Positions 17,003 to 24,431 of a stretch of DNA of 32,510 nucleotides are shown here, piece by piece. The notes beneath the pieces were generated by a model. That model was not told the origin of the DNA, searched no databases, and worked only from the letters and a program-made list of their open reading frames with translations. The stretch comes from Acidimicrobiaceae bacterium. GTDB taxonomy: Bacteria; Actinomycetota; Acidimicrobiia; Acidimicrobiales; RAAP-2. The stretch is from NCBI GenBank assembly GCA_003133545.1, contig PKYA01000019.1:1-32510 (forward strand), written 5' to 3'. Position 1 is the stretch's first letter; every line of letters begins with the position of its first letter. A program made the position numbers and the translations under genes.

Positions 17003-17023
17003 CCGTGGGCCCGGGCGCCGGCG
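16985..17023. terminator. strong hairpin between convergent genes
   Basis: CGCCGGC (16985-16991) pairs with GCCGGCG (17017-17023) and GGGCCC (16992-16997) with GGGCCC (17007-17012). There is a 4-base bulge and a loop that contains the GNAT stop codon. No U-tract, which is common for GC-rich actinobacterial terminators. Convergent genes on both sides suit a bidirectional terminator. Confidence 0.5.
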
Positions 17024-17025
17024 GC

Positions 17026-18174
17026 CTACTCGAGGGTGAAGCCGTCCATGCGCGCCAGCACCCGCAGCATCACCTCGTCGGCCCCGGCCCCGATGGAGTC
17101 GAGCCGCGTGTCGCGGTAGAAGCGCGACGCCCAGTGCTCGTCCATGTAGGCGATGCCGCCATGGAACTGCACGGCGGCATCGGCTACCTCGCGCTGGAGG
17201 CGCGAGCCCATCAATTTGCCGATGGTGGCGAAGCGCGTCGCGTCCTCGCCGCGGCGCACGGCGTCGGCCGCGGCGCGGGCGTAGTGCTTGAGCATGTCGT
17301 GGCGGGCCGACAGCTCGGCCAGCACGAACTGCAGATGCTGGTTGGCGAGGAGCGGCTTCCCGAACGCCTGGCGCTCGGCGAGGTACGCCCGGGTGCGTTG
17401 CAGCGCGAGCGCAATGGCACCGACCTGTTTGTAGACGGTGATGAGCCGCTCCGCTTGGAACTGCACCATCTGCTGCTGGAAGCCCCGGCCGATCTCGCCG
17501 ATGGTGTGTGACACCGGGACGCGGACATCGCTGAACGACAGCTCCGCCGTGTCGCTCGACCACATGCCCATCTTCTCGAGCTTGCGCGCGACGACCACCC
17601 CGTCGATCGCGGTCGGCACGACGATGAGCGACATGCCCCGGTACCCGACGTCCTCGGAGGTGCGGGCCAGCAGGCACACCCAGTCGGCCTGCGTGCCGTT
17701 GGTGATGTAGAGCTTGGTTCCGTTGATGATCCATTCGTCGCCGTCGCGGATGGCGCGGGTGCGGATGCCCGCCACATCGCTCCCGGCATCGGGCTCGGTC
17801 ACTGCGATGGACGCCACCATCTCCCCCCGTATGGCGGGTGCGAGATACCGCTCCTTGAGCTCTTCCGATCCGTAGCGGGCCAGGGCGGGCGTGGCCATCG
17901 CCATCTGCACCGCCATGGCCATGGGGACGCCGCCGCAGCTGATGCGCCCCATCTCCTCGCCGGCCACCACGGTGAACGAGTGGTCGGCCCCCATCCCCCC
18001 GTAGGCCTCCTCGTACTCGAGGCCCAGCAGCCCCACGGCCCCGAGCTTGGGGAACAGCTCGTGCGCCGGGAAGGTCCGAGCGGCCTCCCAGGCGTCGACG
18101 TGGGGCTCTATCTCGCGTTCGAAGAGGTCCCGCAGCGTCTTGCGGAAGATCTGGTGCTCGTCGGTCTCCTGCAC
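17026..18174 (-). CDS. acyl-CoA dehydrogenase, isovaleryl/citronellyl-type catalytic base
   Basis: 382 aa FAD flavoenzyme making a 2,3-enoyl-CoA. Signatures present are SIAVTEPDAGSDVAGIRTRA, WIINGTKLYITNGTQADW and the C-terminal QFHGGIAYMDEHWASRFYRD. At the usual short-chain catalytic-glutamate site the protein reads IGAGADE, so that Glu is absent. Instead Glu242 in FQAERL matches the position used by isovaleryl-CoA dehydrogenase. That favours branched substrates, in line with the adjacent carboxylase operon (AtuD- or LiuA-like role). GTG 18174 is supported by TAACGT 6 bases upstream. Divergent from the enoyl-CoA hydratase gene across 66 bases. The exact substrate is inferred. Confidence 0.93.
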   Translation of the reverse strand: MQETDEHQIFRKTLRDLFEREIEPHVDAWEAARTFPAHELFPKLGAVGLLGLEYEEAYGGMGADHSFTVVAGEEMGRISCGGVPMAMAVQMAMATPALARYGSEELKERYLAPAIRGEMVASIAVTEPDAGSDVAGIRTRAIRDGDEWIINGTKLYITNGTQADWVCLLARTSEDVGYRGMSLIVVPTAIDGVVVARKLEKMGMWSSDTAELSFSDVRVPVSHTIGEIGRGFQQQMVQFQAERLITVYKQVGAIALALQRTRAYLAERQAFGKPLLANQHLQFVLAELSARHDMLKHYARAAADAVRRGEDATRFATIGKLMGSRLQREVADAAVQFHGGIAYMDEHWASRFYRDTRLDSIGAGADEVMLRVLARMDGFTLE

Positions 18175-18180
18175 GGCCGA

Positions 18181-18186
18181 ACGTTA
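18181..18186 (-). promoter_or_regulatory. candidate leaderless -10 for the acyl-CoA dehydrogenase
   Basis: Minus-strand TAACGT (TANNNT) ends 6 bases before GTG 18174. It overlaps an AACGTT palindrome at 18179-18184. Confidence 0.5.
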
Positions 18187-18226
18187 CCACCGGGTAATTC
18201 CCACGCCGGGGGCGGCGCAAGCCCCC

Positions 18227-18232
18227 TACACT
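18227..18232 (+). promoter_or_regulatory. candidate leaderless -10 for the carboxylase operon
   Basis: TACACT (TANNNT) ends 8 bases before GTG 18241, which lacks a ribosome-binding site. Confidence 0.5.
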
Positions 18233-18240
18233 GCGCATTC

Positions 18241-19005
18241 GTGACGTCAGAGCTGGTCCGCATCGCGCGTCGGGGGCCCGTCTGCACGCTGACCCTGGAC
18301 TCCCCGCACAACCGCAACGCGCTGTCGGCCCGACTGCTCGACGAGCTCGCCGAGGGCCTCGCCGAGGCGGCGGGGGATCCGGCCGTACGTGTGGTGGTCC
18401 TCACGGCCACCGGGAGCGTCTTTTGCTCGGGCGCCGACCTCTCCGAGGGCGCCGGGGTTGTGGCCTCGCGCCTGCCCGAGATCATGACCTCGGTCCGCAC
18501 CGCCCGGGTGCCGGTGGTGGTCCGCGTGAACGGGCATGCGCGCGCCGGAGGCCTGGGTCTGATCGCCGTGGCCGACCTGGCGGTCGCCGCCGAAGGCAGC
18601 ACGTTCGCCTTCAGCGAGGTCCGGGTCGGCGTGGCGCCCGCCATGATCATGGTGCCCGGCCTGCACGTAGTGGACCGGCGCTTCCTGGCGCGGGCCACGC
18701 TGACCGGCGAGACGTTCGGTGCGGACGCCGCAGCGTCGGCGGGTCTGCTCAGCGCGGTGGTGGCCGATGCCAGCGGTCTCGACGCGTGGGTGCAGGACAT
18801 TTGCGCGTCCATCCTCCGGTCGGCCCCGGGCGCGGTGGCGGCCACCAAGGCCCTGTTGGGCGCCCTGCCCGGCACGCCGTGGGACGACGGGCTCGCCGCC
18901 GCACAGGCGCGGTCGGCCGAGCTCTTCGCCGGGGCCGAAGCGGCCGAGGGGAGGGACGCGTTCTTCCACAAGCGCGCGCCTTCGTGGGAGGTCACCGTCC
19001 CGTGA
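18241..19005 (+). CDS. enoyl-CoA hydratase family, methylglutaconyl/isohexenylglutaconyl-CoA hydratase-like
   Basis: 254 aa crotonase-fold enzyme. The oxyanion-hole block RAGGLGL and the catalytic segment FSEVRVGVAPAMI with Glu126 are present. The position of the first classic catalytic Glu (GGGxE) is Gly. That pattern, with PA after the SEVRVG block, is what bacterial methylglutaconyl-CoA hydratases (LiuC) and their AtuE relatives show, and it differs from mitochondrial enoyl-CoA hydratase. It would hydrate the glutaconyl-CoA-type product of the carboxylase encoded next. First gene of a four-gene operon; its stop overlaps the next start by 4 bases (GTGA). The assignment within the crotonase superfamily is inference from motif and context. 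Confidence 0.88.
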   Translation: MTSELVRIARRGPVCTLTLDSPHNRNALSARLLDELAEGLAEAAGDPAVRVVVLTATGSVFCSGADLSEGAGVVASRLPEIMTSVRTARVPVVVRVNGHARAGGLGLIAVADLAVAAEGSTFAFSEVRVGVAPAMIMVPGLHVVDRRFLARATLTGETFGADAAASAGLLSAVVADASGLDAWVQDICASILRSAPGAVAATKALLGALPGTPWDDGLAAAQARSAELFAGAEAAEGRDAFFHKRAPSWEVTVP

Positions 19006-20600
19006 GTGCCCCGCTCGCCACGCGCCTGGCGGTCTCGGGCGAGGAGTTCGCCGACAACGCGCGGGCCATGGCCGGACTGGTCGACCACGTGCGGCTCCTG
19101 CACGACCAAGTGCTGGCCGGCGGGGGCGCACAGTACGTGGCGCGCCACCGCGGGCGGGGCAAGATGATGGTGCGCGAGAGGCTCGAGGCGCTGGTGGACC
19201 CCGGCACGCCCGTGCTCGAGCTCTGCCCCCTGGCCGGCCTCGAGACGGGGGACCCCCTCGGTGGCGGCGTGGTGGTGGCGCTGGCGGAGATCGCCCACAC
19301 CCAGTGCCTCGTCGTCGCCAACGACCCCACCGTGCGGGGCGGGACGACCAGCCCCACGACCATCAAGAAGCTGCTGCGCGCCATGGACGTGGCCGAGGTC
19401 AACCGCCTTCCCCTGGTGCTGCTCGTCGAGTCGGGCGGTGCCGACCTGCCCCGCCAGGCGGACGTCTTCGTGCCCGGGGGCGAGCAGTTCCGCCGCCTCA
19501 CCCAGCTCTCGGCGCAGGGCATCCCGACCATCTGCGTGGTCTTCGGCTCCTCGACTGCCGGTGGCGCCTACCTGCCGGGGATGAGCGACTACACGGTGAT
19601 GGTCGACGGGCGGGCCCGCGTCTTCTTGGGCGGGCCGCCGCTGGTCAAGATGGCGATCGGCGAGGAGGCCGACGAGGAGGAGCTCGGCGGGGCGCGCATG
19701 CACGCCCGGATATCGGGACTGTGCGACTACCTGGCCCGCGACGAGGCCGACGCCCTGCGCCTGGCGCGGGGCATCGTGGCGCACCTGCACTGGGCCCGCC
19801 TCGGCCCGGTGCCTTCGGCCCCGGCCGACGAGCCCCTCTTCCCGCCCGCCGAGTTGCTCGGTGTGGCGCCGGTCGACGTGCGCGTCCCCTTCGACGTCCG
19901 TGAAGTCCTCGCCCGCGTGCTCGACGGATCGCGCTTCGAGGAGTTCAAGGCCCTCTACGGCGCCCAGCTGGTCTGCGGCTGGGGCGCCCTCGGCGGTTAC
20001 CCGATCGGGATCGTGGCCAACAACGGCATCCTCTTCTCGGAGGAGGCGCAGAAGGGAGCGCAGTTCATCGCGCTCTGCAACCGCAGCGACACCCCGATCG
20101 TCTTCGTGCAGAACATCACGGGCTTCATGGTGGGCACGAAGTACGAGCAGGGAGGGATCATCAAGGACGGGGCCAAGCTGATCAACGCCGTGTCCAACTC
20201 GACCGTGCCGCACCTCACGCTCATGGTGGGAGCGAGCTACGGGGCGGGCAACTACGCCATGGCCGGCCGGGCCTACGACCCCCGTTTCGTCTTCACCTGG
20301 CCCAACCACCGCATCGCCGTCATGGGCCCCAAGCAACTGGCCGGGGTCCTCTCCATCGTCCGGCGCAACGCCGCCGAGGCAGCAGGACGGCCCTTCGACG
20401 AGCAGGCGGACGAAGAACTCCGGGCGGCGACCGAAGCGCAGATCGAGGAGGAGTCCACGGCCCTGTTCGCCACCGGTCGACTCTGGGACGACGGCATCAT
20501 CGATCCGCGCCACACCCGCACGGTGCTGGCCATCGCGCTCACCGCGGTGCATTCGGCTCCTGTCGCCGGCACGGCGATCTTCGGGGTCGTGCGGCACTAG
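19002..20600 (+). CDS. acyl-CoA carboxylase carboxyltransferase (beta) subunit, MCC/GCC-like
   Basis: 532 aa, with N- and C-terminal crotonase-like carboxyltransferase halves. Family blocks are HRGRGKMMVRERLEALVDPG, LLVESGGADLPRQADVF, SSTAGGAYLPGMSDYTVMV and FVQNITGFMVGTKYEQGGI, followed by NAVSNSTVPHLTLMVGASYG and the FTWPNHRIAVMGPKQLAGVL region. The GTKYEQGG and WPNHRIAVMG forms are of the methylcrotonyl/geranyl-CoA carboxylase type, not the propionyl/acetyl type. It transfers carboxyl from biotin to the gamma-carbon of a branched enoyl-CoA. Starts at GTG 19002; its TAG overlaps the biotin carboxylase start by one base, consistent with a stoichiometric complex. MCC and GCC cannot be told apart from sequence alone. 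Confidence 0.93.
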   Translation: MSAPLATRLAVSGEEFADNARAMAGLVDHVRLLHDQVLAGGGAQYVARHRGRGKMMVRERLEALVDPGTPVLELCPLAGLETGDPLGGGVVVALAEIAHTQCLVVANDPTVRGGTTSPTTIKKLLRAMDVAEVNRLPLVLLVESGGADLPRQADVFVPGGEQFRRLTQLSAQGIPTICVVFGSSTAGGAYLPGMSDYTVMVDGRARVFLGGPPLVKMAIGEEADEEELGGARMHARISGLCDYLARDEADALRLARGIVAHLHWARLGPVPSAPADEPLFPPAELLGVAPVDVRVPFDVREVLARVLDGSRFEEFKALYGAQLVCGWGALGGYPIGIVANNGILFSEEAQKGAQFIALCNRSDTPIVFVQNITGFMVGTKYEQGGIIKDGAKLINAVSNSTVPHLTLMVGASYGAGNYAMAGRAYDPRFVFTWPNHRIAVMGPKQLAGVLSIVRRNAAEAAGRPFDEQADEELRAATEAQIEEESTALFATGRLWDDGIIDPRHTRTVLAIALTAVHSAPVAGTAIFGVVRH

Positions 20601-22600
20601 TGGCGCCGTCGTCATTGCAGCGCGTCCTGGTCGCCAACCGGGGTGAGATCGCCCGGCGCGTCATCCGGGGAGCGCACGAGGCGGGGATCGAGGCGGTGGC
20701 CGTCTTCACCGCCGAGGACGCGGCCGCCCCGCACGTGGGCGAGGCCGATCTCGCCGTGCCCCTTGCGGGCCGGACCTTGGCCGAGACCTATCTCAACGCC
20801 GACGCGCTGGTGGCGGCCGCCCGGCACGGGGGGGCCGATGCGCTGCACCCCGGTTATGGCTTCCTCTCGGAAGACCCGGCACTGCCCGAAGCCTGCCGGC
20901 GGTCCGGGATCGTCTGGGTGGGGCCGCCACCCGAGTCCATGCGCGTCATGGGCCACAAGGTGCGGGCCAAGGAGACGGTCGCCGCCGCGGGGGTGCCCGT
21001 GCTGCCCGGCGCGGTGGTGGGGGACGGCGCCGACGCCGGCGCGCTCGCCCTCGCCGCGGCGGGCGTCGGGTTCCCGCTGCTGGTCAAGGCGGCGGCGGGC
21101 GGGGGTGGTCGCGGCATGCGCCCGGTGCAGGGCGCCCCCGAGCTCGCCGACGCCGTGGCCGCGGCCCAGCGCGAGGCGGCTGGCGCGTTCGGTTCGGGCG
21201 AGGTGTTCTTGGAGCGCTACCTCGCCTCCCCTCGTCACGTGGAGGTGCAGGTCATCGGCGACACGAGCGGGACGGTGCTGCACCTCTTCGACCGCGAGTG
21301 CTCGGTGCAGCGCCGGCACCAAAAGGTCATAGAGGAGGCGCCGGCCACCCTCGTCGGGGAGCAGACGCGCGTCGCCATGTGGCAGGCGGCTGTCCAGGCC
21401 GCCCGCGCCGTCGGCTATGCCGGCGCCGGCACGGTGGAGTTCCTGGTCGACGGCGACGAGTTCTACTTCCTCGAGATGAACACGCGGCTCCAGGTCGAGC
21501 ACGGAGTGACCGAGCTGGTGACCGGCCTCGACCTGGTTGGCCTGCAGCTCGTGGTGGCGGCCGGCAACCCCCTGCCCTTCGGGCAGGAAGATGTCACGGT
21601 GTCGGGGCACGCCGTGGAGGCACGCCTGTGCGCCGAGCGTCCGCGGGAGGACTACCGGCCCACGCCGGGGACCGTCACCCGTGTGCGCTGGCCCGGTGCC
21701 CCCGGGCTGCGCACCGATGCGGCGGTCGAAGCGGGCAGCACGGTCAGCTCGTCGTACGACTCCTTGGTGGCCAAGGTGATGGCGCACGGTGCCGGCCGCC
21801 AGCAAGCCGTCGGGCGCCTGGCCCGGGCCCTGCGCCAGCTCGAGCTCGACGGCCTCGAGACCAACCGGTGCCTCCTGGGCGCGGTGCTGGAGGATCCGGC
21901 GTTCCAGCGGGGCGACGCCGGCATCGACTTCCTCGACGGCCGCGACGACCTGCGTGACGCCGCGCTCGGCGGCGACGTCCGGCATCGCCATGCGGCCGCC
22001 GCCGCCTTCGCGCTGGTGCAGCAGGGGGCGGCCCAGAGCCTGGTCCCCGTGCCGGAGCCGGGCTGGCGCAACGTGGGCGTGGCCGAGCATGTCGACGTCC
22101 TCTCCGATGGCGCCGGCAACGTCGCCGTCCGCCTGCGTGGTGCGGCGCAGGCCGCTGTCCTCGTCGACGGGGAGTGGGAGGAGGTCGGCACGGCGCAGAT
22201 GGGCACGGCGCAGGCGGGCTCGGCACGTACGGCCGACGCCGTGGTCGACCTCACCTCGGGTGGCCTGCTGCGGCGCTACGCCGTGCGCGTGAGCCGGCTC
22301 GGGGCGGAGGTCAACGGGCCCGAGGGGCAGTCGAGCTTCGCCCGCCGGACCGGCGACGAGGGCGACGACCACGCCAAGACGGCGGGGGAGTGCCGGGCAC
22401 CGCTGCCCGGCGCCATCGCCAAGGTGCTGGTCGCCGTGGGCGACGTTGTCGAAGACGGCGGCGCTCTGGTGGTGCTCGAAGCGATGAAGATGGAGCACAC
22501 TTTGCGGGCGTCGGGCCGGGGCACCGTCCGCGAGGTCCTGCACGCTCCCGGCGAGCAGGTGGACGTGGGTGACCTGCTCGTCGCCATGGAGCCGCTGTGA
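20600..22600 (+). CDS. acyl-CoA carboxylase alpha subunit (biotin carboxylase plus BCCP)
   Basis: 666 aa, the length of MCC/GCC alpha subunits. Biotin carboxylase domain: RVLVANRGEIARRVIRGAHE, HPGYGFLSEDPALP, the ATP-grasp glycine loop AAAGGGGRGMR near residues 163-173, ECSVQRRHQKVIEEAP, and EMNTRLQVEHGVTE with its catalytic Arg/Glu. A linker or BT-like region spans about 450-590. The C-terminal biotinyl domain has EAMKMEHT with the biotinylated Lys630. It carboxylates its own biotin with ATP and bicarbonate for the beta subunit. The linker contains a GTAQ-type short repeat. GTG 20600 overlaps the preceding stop and the following start overlaps its TGA by 4 bases. Confidence 0.95.
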   Translation: MAPSSLQRVLVANRGEIARRVIRGAHEAGIEAVAVFTAEDAAAPHVGEADLAVPLAGRTLAETYLNADALVAAARHGGADALHPGYGFLSEDPALPEACRRSGIVWVGPPPESMRVMGHKVRAKETVAAAGVPVLPGAVVGDGADAGALALAAAGVGFPLLVKAAAGGGGRGMRPVQGAPELADAVAAAQREAAGAFGSGEVFLERYLASPRHVEVQVIGDTSGTVLHLFDRECSVQRRHQKVIEEAPATLVGEQTRVAMWQAAVQAARAVGYAGAGTVEFLVDGDEFYFLEMNTRLQVEHGVTELVTGLDLVGLQLVVAAGNPLPFGQEDVTVSGHAVEARLCAERPREDYRPTPGTVTRVRWPGAPGLRTDAAVEAGSTVSSSYDSLVAKVMAHGAGRQQAVGRLARALRQLELDGLETNRCLLGAVLEDPAFQRGDAGIDFLDGRDDLRDAALGGDVRHRHAAAAAFALVQQGAAQSLVPVPEPGWRNVGVAEHVDVLSDGAGNVAVRLRGAAQAAVLVDGEWEEVGTAQMGTAQAGSARTADAVVDLTSGGLLRRYAVRVSRLGAEVNGPEGQSSFARRTGDEGDDHAKTAGECRAPLPGAIAKVLVAVGDVVEDGGALVVLEAMKMEHTLRASGRGTVREVLHAPGEQVDVGDLLVAMEPL

Positions 22601-24429
22601 CCGACGCGACGCGCGTCCTGCGGGTGGCCAACTGCAGCGGGTTCTTCGGCGACCGGCTCTCGGCGGCACGTGAGATGGTCGAGGGCGGCCCGATCGACGT
22701 GCTCACCGGCGACTGGTTGGCCGAGCTGACCATGTACATACTGCACAAGACCCGCGCCCGTAGTGGCGGCTACGCCCGCACGTTCCTCCAGCAGCTCGAA
22801 GAGGTGCTCCCGGCCTGCATCGAGCGGGGCATCACCATCGTCTCGAATGCAGGAGGGCTCAACCCCGAGGGGCTGGCCGGCGCCGTGCGGGAGCTGGCCC
22901 GGCGCCAGGGACTCGAGGTGCGGGTGGCGTCGGTTTCCGGCGACGACATCACCGAGCGCGTGCCCGATCTCATGGCGGGGGGTGAGCGGTTCGTCAACCT
23001 CGACTCCGGTGAGGCGCTTGCCCCGGACGCGCCGTTGGTGACGGCGAACGCGTATCTCGGCGCGCGGCCGATCGCCGACGCCCTGGGTGCCGGGGCACAG
23101 GTCGTGGTCACCGGCCGGGTGACCGATGCCTCGTTGACCGTGGGCCCGGCCCTCCACGCCTTCGGGTGGGAGGACGACGATCTCGATGCCATCGCCGGCG
23201 CGGTGGTGGCGGGGCACGTGATCGAGTGCGGCGCGCAGTGCTGCGGGGGCAACTACGCCTTCTTCGACGAGATCCCGCATCCGAGCCGCATCGGGTTTCC
23301 CGTGGCCGAGCTGCACCCCGACGGGAGCGCGATCGTCACCAAGCATCCGGGAACCGGCGGTGCGGTGACGGTCGGGACGGTGACGGCGCAGGTGCTCTAC
23401 GAAATCGCCGGGCCGCGCTACCTGAGCCCCGACGCCGTGGCCCGTTTCGACACGATCGCCCTCGAGCAGGTTGGGCCCGACCGCGTGCGCATCAGCGGGG
23501 TCAAGGGCGAGCCCCCGCCTCCGGTGCTGAAGGTCACCGCCAACCTCCATGCCGGGTGGCGCAATTCCATGACGTTGGCCATCACGGGCGCGCTGGTCGA
23601 GGAGAAGTCGCGCCTGGCCGCGGCCGCTGTGTGGACCGGCATCCCGGGCGGACGCGGCGCGTTCGACGAGACCGCCGAGGACCTCTCGGGCGACCTCGAC
23701 GGTGCCGGACTGGCCTTCTTGCGCCTGGCCGTCCGGGGCGATGTCGAGCACGCCGTGGGGCGCGCCTTCTCGGGGGCCGTCGTGGAGACGAGCTTGTCGA
23801 GTTATCCGGGCACGTTCTTCACCTCGGCACCCTCGGGCGCGCAGGCAGTGGCCCGCTACTGGCCCACCACCGTCGATGCCGGCGCGGTGATCCCCTCCAT
23901 CGCCTGCGACGGCGAGCCGGTCGCCGCCTCGCCCCGCGTCGCGTCGCCGGGGCTCCCGACCTCGTTCGCCCCTCCGCGACCGGCGCCCGCCGTGCCGGCG
24001 GAGGGTGCGCCCGCATCGGGGCGCAGCGACGTCCCCGGTGCCCTCGTCACCGTGCCGCTGTGGGTGCTGGTGGGCGGCCGCTCGGGTGACAAGGGCGGCG
24101 ACGCCAACATCGGCTTGTGGGCCGACGCGGACAACGTGGCCGAGTGGCTGTGCGACCGCTTCGACGTGGCACTGTGCAAAGAGGTGCTCCCCGAGGCGGC
24201 CCCCTACGAGGTCAGCCGCCATCCGCTTCCCAATCTGCGCGCCGTGAACTTCGTGGTGCACGGGATACTGGGTTGGGGTGTCGCCTCCAACCTCCGACTG
24301 GACACGCAGGCCAAGGGTTTGGCGGAACTGCTGCGCGCGCGCACCGTGCTGGTGCCGCCGGCGCTCGTGGCCGGTGGCAAGCCGGCGGTGCGTCACGCCG
24401 CGTGGGTGGCGGGGCGGCGCACGTCCTGA
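22597..24429 (+). CDS. atuA: acyclic terpene utilization protein AtuA (DUF1446)
   Basis: 610 aa. Residues ~5-440 are the DUF1446 domain, with RVANCSGFFGDRLSAAREMV, TGDWLAELTMYIL, IVSNAGGLNPEGL, GRVTDASLTVGPALHAFGW and ECGAQCCGGNYAFFDEIPHP. A Pro/Ala-rich linker (about 440-480) leads to a C-terminal domain (about 482-590) marked by GGRSGDKGGDANIGLWA, the AtuA-specific module. In Pseudomonas AtuA is needed for citronellol/geraniol growth or induced with it, but its reaction is unknown. Conserved cysteines and acidic residues hint at a catalytic or cofactor role. Last gene of the coupled operon, starting at GTG 22597; it ends two bases from the convergent P450 gene. Confidence 0.93.
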   Translation: MTDATRVLRVANCSGFFGDRLSAAREMVEGGPIDVLTGDWLAELTMYILHKTRARSGGYARTFLQQLEEVLPACIERGITIVSNAGGLNPEGLAGAVRELARRQGLEVRVASVSGDDITERVPDLMAGGERFVNLDSGEALAPDAPLVTANAYLGARPIADALGAGAQVVVTGRVTDASLTVGPALHAFGWEDDDLDAIAGAVVAGHVIECGAQCCGGNYAFFDEIPHPSRIGFPVAELHPDGSAIVTKHPGTGGAVTVGTVTAQVLYEIAGPRYLSPDAVARFDTIALEQVGPDRVRISGVKGEPPPPVLKVTANLHAGWRNSMTLAITGALVEEKSRLAAAAVWTGIPGGRGAFDETAEDLSGDLDGAGLAFLRLAVRGDVEHAVGRAFSGAVVETSLSSYPGTFFTSAPSGAQAVARYWPTTVDAGAVIPSIACDGEPVAASPRVASPGLPTSFAPPRPAPAVPAEGAPASGRSDVPGALVTVPLWVLVGGRSGDKGGDANIGLWADADNVAEWLCDRFDVALCKEVLPEAAPYEVSRHPLPNLRAVNFVVHGILGWGVASNLRLDTQAKGLAELLRARTVLVPPALVAGGKPAVRHAAWVAGRRTS

Positions 24430-24431
24430 GG

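Noticed and set aside
18108-20615. Very long minus-strand open frame opposite the hydratase and carboxyltransferase genes
   Set aside because: Both plus-strand genes are clear family members with overlapping starts and stops; the antisense product is Arg/Gly/His-rich without motifs.
19002-22600. Propionyl-CoA or acetyl-CoA carboxylase of lipid synthesis
   Set aside because: Neighbouring AtuA, branched-type acyl-CoA dehydrogenase and LiuC-like hydratase, plus MCC/GCC-type motifs in the beta subunit, favour a catabolic branched-enoyl carboxylase.
22276-24396. Long minus-strand open frame opposite atuA
   Set aside because: AtuA is strongly recognisable on the plus strand; the antisense protein is low-complexity.
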